Assembly (NCBI GenBank): GCA_013399305.1
Contig: VXAI01000028.1
Span: forward strand, 5,099,086-5,163,085
Source of the DNA: Rostratula benghalensis
Taxonomy: Eukaryota; Chordata; Aves; Charadriiformes; Rostratulidae
Length of the DNA: 64,000 nucleotides
Reading direction: 5' to 3'
A model generated the notes under the pieces. It worked only from the letters and a program-made list of their open reading frames with translations. It made no database searches and was not told the origin of the DNA. Made by a program: the position numbers and the translations under genes. Shown here piece by piece: positions 61,101 to 64,000 of this stretch. How positions within the stretch are numbered: position 1 is the stretch's first letter; every line of letters starts with the position of its first letter.

Positions 61101-64000
61101 ACAAGGTAACTGTTTGTCAGGAATTTGCACGTTGGTGCACCATTCACAAAAGATTTATGTACCTTACAAAGTTAGATGACATTCTCTTTATGTCCTTAAG
61201 AAGTACGTGAATCAAAAAGCTCTTGAAAGATGTTACTACAACACTCTAAAGTTCCATTAAATACGTTCTGCTGCTTACCTTTCACCTCATTGTGTAAGAC
61301 CTATAGCTTAGGAGTACCAGAAGGCCCACAGCACAGCTTTTCACCACTGCCACGTACAAGACACTCCCCTGATTACCCAAGCAGAGCTACTGCAGGGGTG
61401 AAGCAATCTCTGTCTCTCTCCAGAGTGCATTTGATGTCCCACCTAGGCCAGCCCAACAGGCACAGCCTCAGGGCTGCTTCTTTAGTACCTCCTTGCCCCA
61501 AGAGACTTTATTATGTGTATAGAGGGCCATGAAGGGGACAAACACAGTATCAACCGATGAATAGATTTCTGCAGTAAGTATTGTACCTAACTCATTTAGT
61601 CATTAACCCCTTCACATTTCAAACTCAGACTTTTCCTCAGAAAAAGAAGCACCTTCATTTCAAGCAGTTTTAGTTCCATTGAAAACAGTTTCATCTCAAT
61701 GACAAATTTCACAAAGCTAAGCTAAGGTACCCTAAAACGGGAGAAAGGGAAGGAGGACCAGAAAAAAAAAAAAAAAAAAAAAGGAAGAAAATTATTTTAC
61801 ACTCAAAGGTGCAAGCTCCTATTTAGAAAGCAGCTATTCAAGGGCTCGCATCACTGGGGTAAATCCTAATCACCTACCATGTGGTAATTTTTCATCAGGG
61901 TTATTCGGGTTTGTCAGAAAGGCAGCAGATCTTTGTTCAGCACTGAAGGAACAGAAGAGCTACCACATCTTCTACATAGGTCATTCAAATGTATGAAAAG
62001 CAATTTTTCTTTAACAGAATTATCATATCAGCAATAAGACAATCAGCCACAATTCAGATCACCTGATCTTGCTACTTGAAATCACCCAAATTATAATTGT
62101 TACACTTGGCTTAATCAAACATTAATTACATTGGGGAAAAATATTTTGCAGTACAGAAATGAAAATGAGAAAGCTGTTTTAAAGCTAGGGTGATAATACT
62201 TAAATCAAACTCTCACTAATAAGAGTAAGAGTGTAAGTAAGAGAGAAAATCTTTTAAGTAAGGTATGACTCCAAATTCAGTTAAAATATGTTATCTCCAA
62301 AAAGAACATAGCAATTTTGGGGTCATATTAGTGACATTATTTGTTTGGAGAATCAGAATCAGGTTTGTATACTTAATCTCATCTACGTGTTTACAGACAT
62401 CAATTTAAAGACTTGTACATGTGTTTTCTTATCATGTATAAAGAAGACTGGAAAAGTATTTTTAATTCAATCAAAAAAGAAAAGGAAATAAAATTTAATA
62501 GAACTTGGCATTCCTTTTTTAAGAACACTACAGCTTTCATGTCAGCATGCCTAACTTAGAAAACTTTTTAAAAAATATTTTTAGCATGTGTCCATTTATT
62601 TCCTATTTGAAAAGAGTAAACAAAAGATGCCAATGCACTCGCCACCAATCTCCCCCCATGTTCAGTCACACACACAAAAAGTAAATATATGCTACTTTTG
62701 GAGATGTGTAGCTCTGAAGGCAAAGCAAGTAATTTTCATAGTAGAACTGATGACTGCTTTTATACAACAAGCATATTATTATCCCTGTAAAAGATGACAT
62801 TCAAAGCATTTTCTAAAGTTAAGGAATTTACATATTTAAAATACTTGTGTTCAAAATACTGTACCTAATGACTTGTAGACAACATTTATTAATGTAAGTA
62901 CCTTGCTGCTCTTCTTCCTCTTCTTCACTAGATGAAGCCAAATAAGCTTGAAAATCCATGTCAAGGAGTTCCTCTTTATTAAAAGTTCGGCTAAGTGACG
63001 TTACTCGTTCATGATCTGTTTCATCCCATGTGATATCTACCTTAAAAATAAGAATGCCATTTGTAGAAGCTGAAACACTAAACATTTTAAGTCGGCCTTT
63101 TTAGAGAATGTTATTTGATAGCTTTACTTAAGAAGCAGTGTAAACCTGTTACTATGTTCTCTGCCACAAGTAGCTATAATAACCATTTCCTAAAATTGAT
63201 GTAATTGCAACTTTCTGGAATTTATTCTAAAATTACTTTCAAGTTTTAACTATATGGAAGATGGAAGAAGACTCCTCATGCCCTGAAGGGTTCTGTAATA
63301 ACAGGTCACACAACATGGAACCTCTGTAACCCAAATTTCCTCTGTGGGAGCAGGCACTGATGTTGAAGCCATCACCAACTCCTCTCCTTTCCTCTTCCAG
63401 CAGGAACTCATTCCTGAAATCATGAATTGCCATGGGGACAATGAAAGCATTTGCGCAATTGTACCCTCAACCAGAAGATTTGACTGAAAAATGATCCAGC
63501 AGAAACTATTTATTTCTCAACTAATCACTTCTCCAACCCGGTTCACTTCACGGCCAGATGAAAGTTTTGGCTGCCACATAAAACAGAGTAGGAATGAATA
63601 GCTACAAAGAGGGGAAGCAACTGTTTAAGCCTGGCACTACCACGAGAGAGGCTCTTGTTGAGATCCACATAAATTCCCATTTTAGGAAAATTAGAAAATT
63701 TAACTGTGAATAACAAAGTAATTCCATCTGCAACTTGTAATAGAGATATAATGAGGTCAAAATGTAGTGTAAAAAAGAAGTCAAATATCTTTTAAAATTC
63801 AGAACTCAAGCTTTTTTGTGGGGTTGCAACTTGTGGCTCCAGCTTACATCTTTCAATGTTTGATGCCTTCATTTCAAAACAGTGAAGATAATCAGGAATC
63901 TTTCCCCCACTGCTTATATAATTTATAAGCTGACAATAAAACTAAACAAATCAGAAGACCATTACAGTAACATTGTAGAGATACCTTTGATGTTCCCATA
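39819..64000 (-). CDS. ESF1: ESF1 (nucleolar pre-rRNA processing protein), C-terminal 346 residues, eight exons
   Basis: ESF1 (ABTAP) is a conserved nucleolar protein needed for early 35S/45S pre-rRNA processing to 18S rRNA and so for 40S subunit assembly. Exons at 63985-64000 (partial), 62902-63040, 56043-56204, 48191-48312, 46737-46824, 41653-41720, 40674-40820 and 39819-40118 join in one frame and end in TAA. Visible motifs are ITWDETDHERV and LLDMDFQAYLASSS in the second exon, QKDDEEQIAKYRELL and MEIKWVPG in the third, DVDLNDPYFAEEF in the fifth, and the NUC153-type motif DSRFQAMFTSPLFNLDPSDP in the last. The region is highly charged, with acidic runs and Lys/Arg-rich stretches typical of nucleolar factors. 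Human ESF1 is about 850 residues, so the N-terminal part and promoter lie right of the window. Identity is from recalled family sequence, not a search. Confidence 0.97.
40119..40673 (-). other. ESF1: ESF1 last intron
   Basis: 555 bases, nothing beyond splice signals seen. Confidence 0.7.
40674..40820 (-). CDS. ESF1: ESF1 penultimate exon
   Basis: A 147-base phase 0-0 exon, acceptor TTTTGTAACAG, donor GTAATGG. It encodes AEMALLMMDDEDDARKHFNY, then KKIVEQQNLSKRKKKLLMKK and KELLEDDFQ. AEMALLMMD and KHFNYKKIVE are near identical to mammalian ESF1. Confidence 0.97.
40821..41652 (-). other. ESF1: ESF1 intron after the short exon
   Basis: 832 bases. The first 198 bases after the donor remain open in the ESF1 frame, with a stop at 41454-41452. 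Otherwise nothing is seen. Confidence 0.6.
41653..41720 (-). CDS. ESF1: ESF1 short exon with weak donor
   Basis: A 68-base exon, acceptor TTTGCACTTAG, donor GTGAAGTGG. It completes an Asp and encodes LKKKPESVKSTSEDEDEVEK then QK. The human counterpart is poorly conserved except for the acidic stretch and the final QK, so the boundaries rest on splice signals and phase. The donor departs from consensus at +3 and +5, and the frame stays open into the intron (see findings). Confidence 0.9.
41866..41888 (+). repeat. A23 homopolymer
   Basis: Uninterrupted A run about 145 bases right of the short ESF1 exon, so a U23 run on the sense strand upstream of its acceptor. Confidence 0.95.
42279..42345 (+). 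repeat. A/C low-complexity block
   Basis: Alternating A runs and C runs, T/G-rich on the ESF1 sense strand, with G4 and G6 runs. Confidence 0.8.
46737..46824 (-). CDS. ESF1: ESF1 exon, DVDLNDPYFAEEF region
   Basis: An 88-base exon, acceptor TTTGTTACAG, donor GTGGGTGA. It encodes AAERELSEDEPPSDVDLNDP then YFAEEFEKT and one base. PSDVDLNDPYFAEE is the conserved core. Confidence 0.97.
46825..48190 (-). other. ESF1: ESF1 intron, about 1.4 kb
   Basis: AT-rich and unremarkable; no snoRNA or other element recognised. Confidence 0.6.
48191..48312 (-). CDS. ESF1: ESF1 exon, LKETAEEMVKSKLEGKD region
   Basis: A 122-base exon, acceptor TTTTTTCTTAG, donor GTAATGT. It completes Gly and encodes LKETAEEMVKSKLEGKDNLT then PWQKYLEKKKEKRMLKKKRK, ending on a codon boundary. 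The Lys/Arg-rich end is a plausible nucleolar or RNA-binding stretch. The sequence agrees well with the mammalian protein. Confidence 0.97.
51332..51351 (+). repeat. (AAAT)n tetranucleotide repeat
   Basis: About five AAAT-type units in an ESF1 intron. Confidence 0.85.
52101..52370 (-). mobile_element. CR1 LINE fragment, 3' end, minus orientation
   Basis: The plus strand starts agaatcgtagaatcataaaa, the reverse of the ATTCTATGATTCT-type tail that ends CR1 elements. It continues with the familiar segments aggttggaagagacctttga, gatcatctagttcaacc, cctccagggatggtgcctca and accacttccctgg. After a diverged stretch, cttcagtcaagacggttttt and cctaaca again fit the CR1 3' UTR. A weaker resemblance may extend to about 52490. 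It is heavily 5'-truncated, as most avian CR1 copies are, carries no reverse transcriptase coding, and lies inside an ESF1 intron in the gene's sense orientation. Confidence 0.85.
56043..56204 (-). CDS. ESF1: ESF1 exon, KSQKDDEEQIAKYRELL region
   Basis: A 162-base exon, acceptor TCTTGCTAG, donor GTAAGTTTG. It completes a Gly and encodes GDVAHEMEDDKPRKSQKDDE, then EQIAKYRELLQSIQEKEKK and QEEKDIEMEIKWVP plus one base. Heptad-like Leu/Ile spacing with many Glu and Lys suggests a charged helix. A U15 tract in the pre-mRNA lies almost directly after the donor (see findings). Confidence 0.97.
58702..58733 (+). repeat. T-rich run with one interruption
   Basis: T8, one C, then T23 in an ESF1 intron. 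Confidence 0.9.
59726..59771 (+). repeat. 23-base tandem duplication
   Basis: Two adjacent copies (59726-59748 and 59749-59771) differ at one base (cctcc versus cctct) and share the core agcattggtgcagcag. They lie in an ESF1 intron. Confidence 0.9.
61762..61782 (+). repeat. A21 homopolymer
   Basis: Uninterrupted A run in an ESF1 intron. Confidence 0.9.
62902..63040 (-). CDS. ESF1: ESF1 exon with the acidic run
   Basis: A 139-base exon, acceptor ATTTTTAAG (AAG rather than the usual CAG or TAG), donor GTACTTAC. It encodes VDITWDETDHERVTSLSRTF, then NKEELLDMDFQAYLASSS and EEEEEEQQ plus one base of Gly. The Ser-Glu run resembles a CK2-type acidic patch. The donor overlaps the Gln codons. Confidence 0.96.
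63041..63984 (-). other. ESF1: ESF1 intron, 944 bases
   Basis: Between the first partial exon and the next. Nothing beyond splice signals seen. Confidence 0.7.
63985..64000 (-). CDS. ESF1: ESF1 exon, 3' end only (cut by the window edge)
   Basis: The last 16 bases of an exon, reading MGTSK in frame before donor GTATCTC. This matches the MGTST stretch that precedes VEITWDETDHE in the mammalian protein, so it joins the next exon in phase 0. Confidence 0.85.

Larger units (their letters stand above)
56205..62901 (-). other. ESF1: ESF1 intron, about 6.7 kb
   Basis: Contains a T-rich run at 58702-58733, A17 at 59647-59663, a 23-base tandem duplication at 59726-59771 and A21 at 61762-61782. A less AT-rich stretch lies at about 61310-61530. 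No gene supported. Confidence 0.6.

Noticed and set aside
4976..61782. Homopolymer A or T runs as tails of processed retrocopies
   Set aside because: No recognisable coding remnant or target-site duplication next to the runs I inspected; simple low-complexity sequence is the better reading.

Overview
This is vertebrate nuclear DNA, almost certainly avian. It is AT-rich, nearly all non-coding, and carries two genes broken into short GT-AG exons, both on the minus strand. A 3'-truncated CR1 LINE (from 52101), ending in the octamer-like tail typical of sauropsid CR1, and the small introns point to a bird. No prokaryotic, phage or plasmid features are present, and I see no tRNA, rRNA or CRISPR array. 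One assembly gap lies at 12851-13378.

Left half (1 to about 28.1 kb): the 5' part of TASP1, the threonine endopeptidase taspase 1. A non-coding first exon sits in a CpG island (about 27.53-28.47 kb). Six coding exons follow at 25279-25445, 23541-23608, 21958-22026, 13981-14101, 12542-12626 and 6455-6534. They join in frame into about 187 residues of the alpha-subunit region. The exon with the catalytic threonine, and everything after it, lies left of the window.

Middle (about 28.5-39.2 kb): an intergenic stretch of about 10.7 kb. I can support no gene there, only simple repeats.

Right half (about 39.2-64.0 kb): the 3' part of ESF1, a nucleolar factor for 18S rRNA processing. Eight exons, the most upstream cut by the window edge, encode the last 346 residues, including the NUC153-type motif in the terminal exon. 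The TASP1-ESF1 order on the same strand matches conserved vertebrate synteny (human chromosome 20p12). The two genes do not share a pathway: TASP1 processes transcription regulators and ESF1 acts in ribosome biogenesis.

I found no clearly new biological system. The observations most worth checking are a strong-context upstream ORF overlapping the TASP1 start, a promoter built for two-way firing with an RFX-like X-box, a CpG-retaining multi-frame open segment inside a TASP1 intron (18.3-18.64 kb), and an ESF1 exon with a weak donor whose frame stays open 66 codons into the intron.
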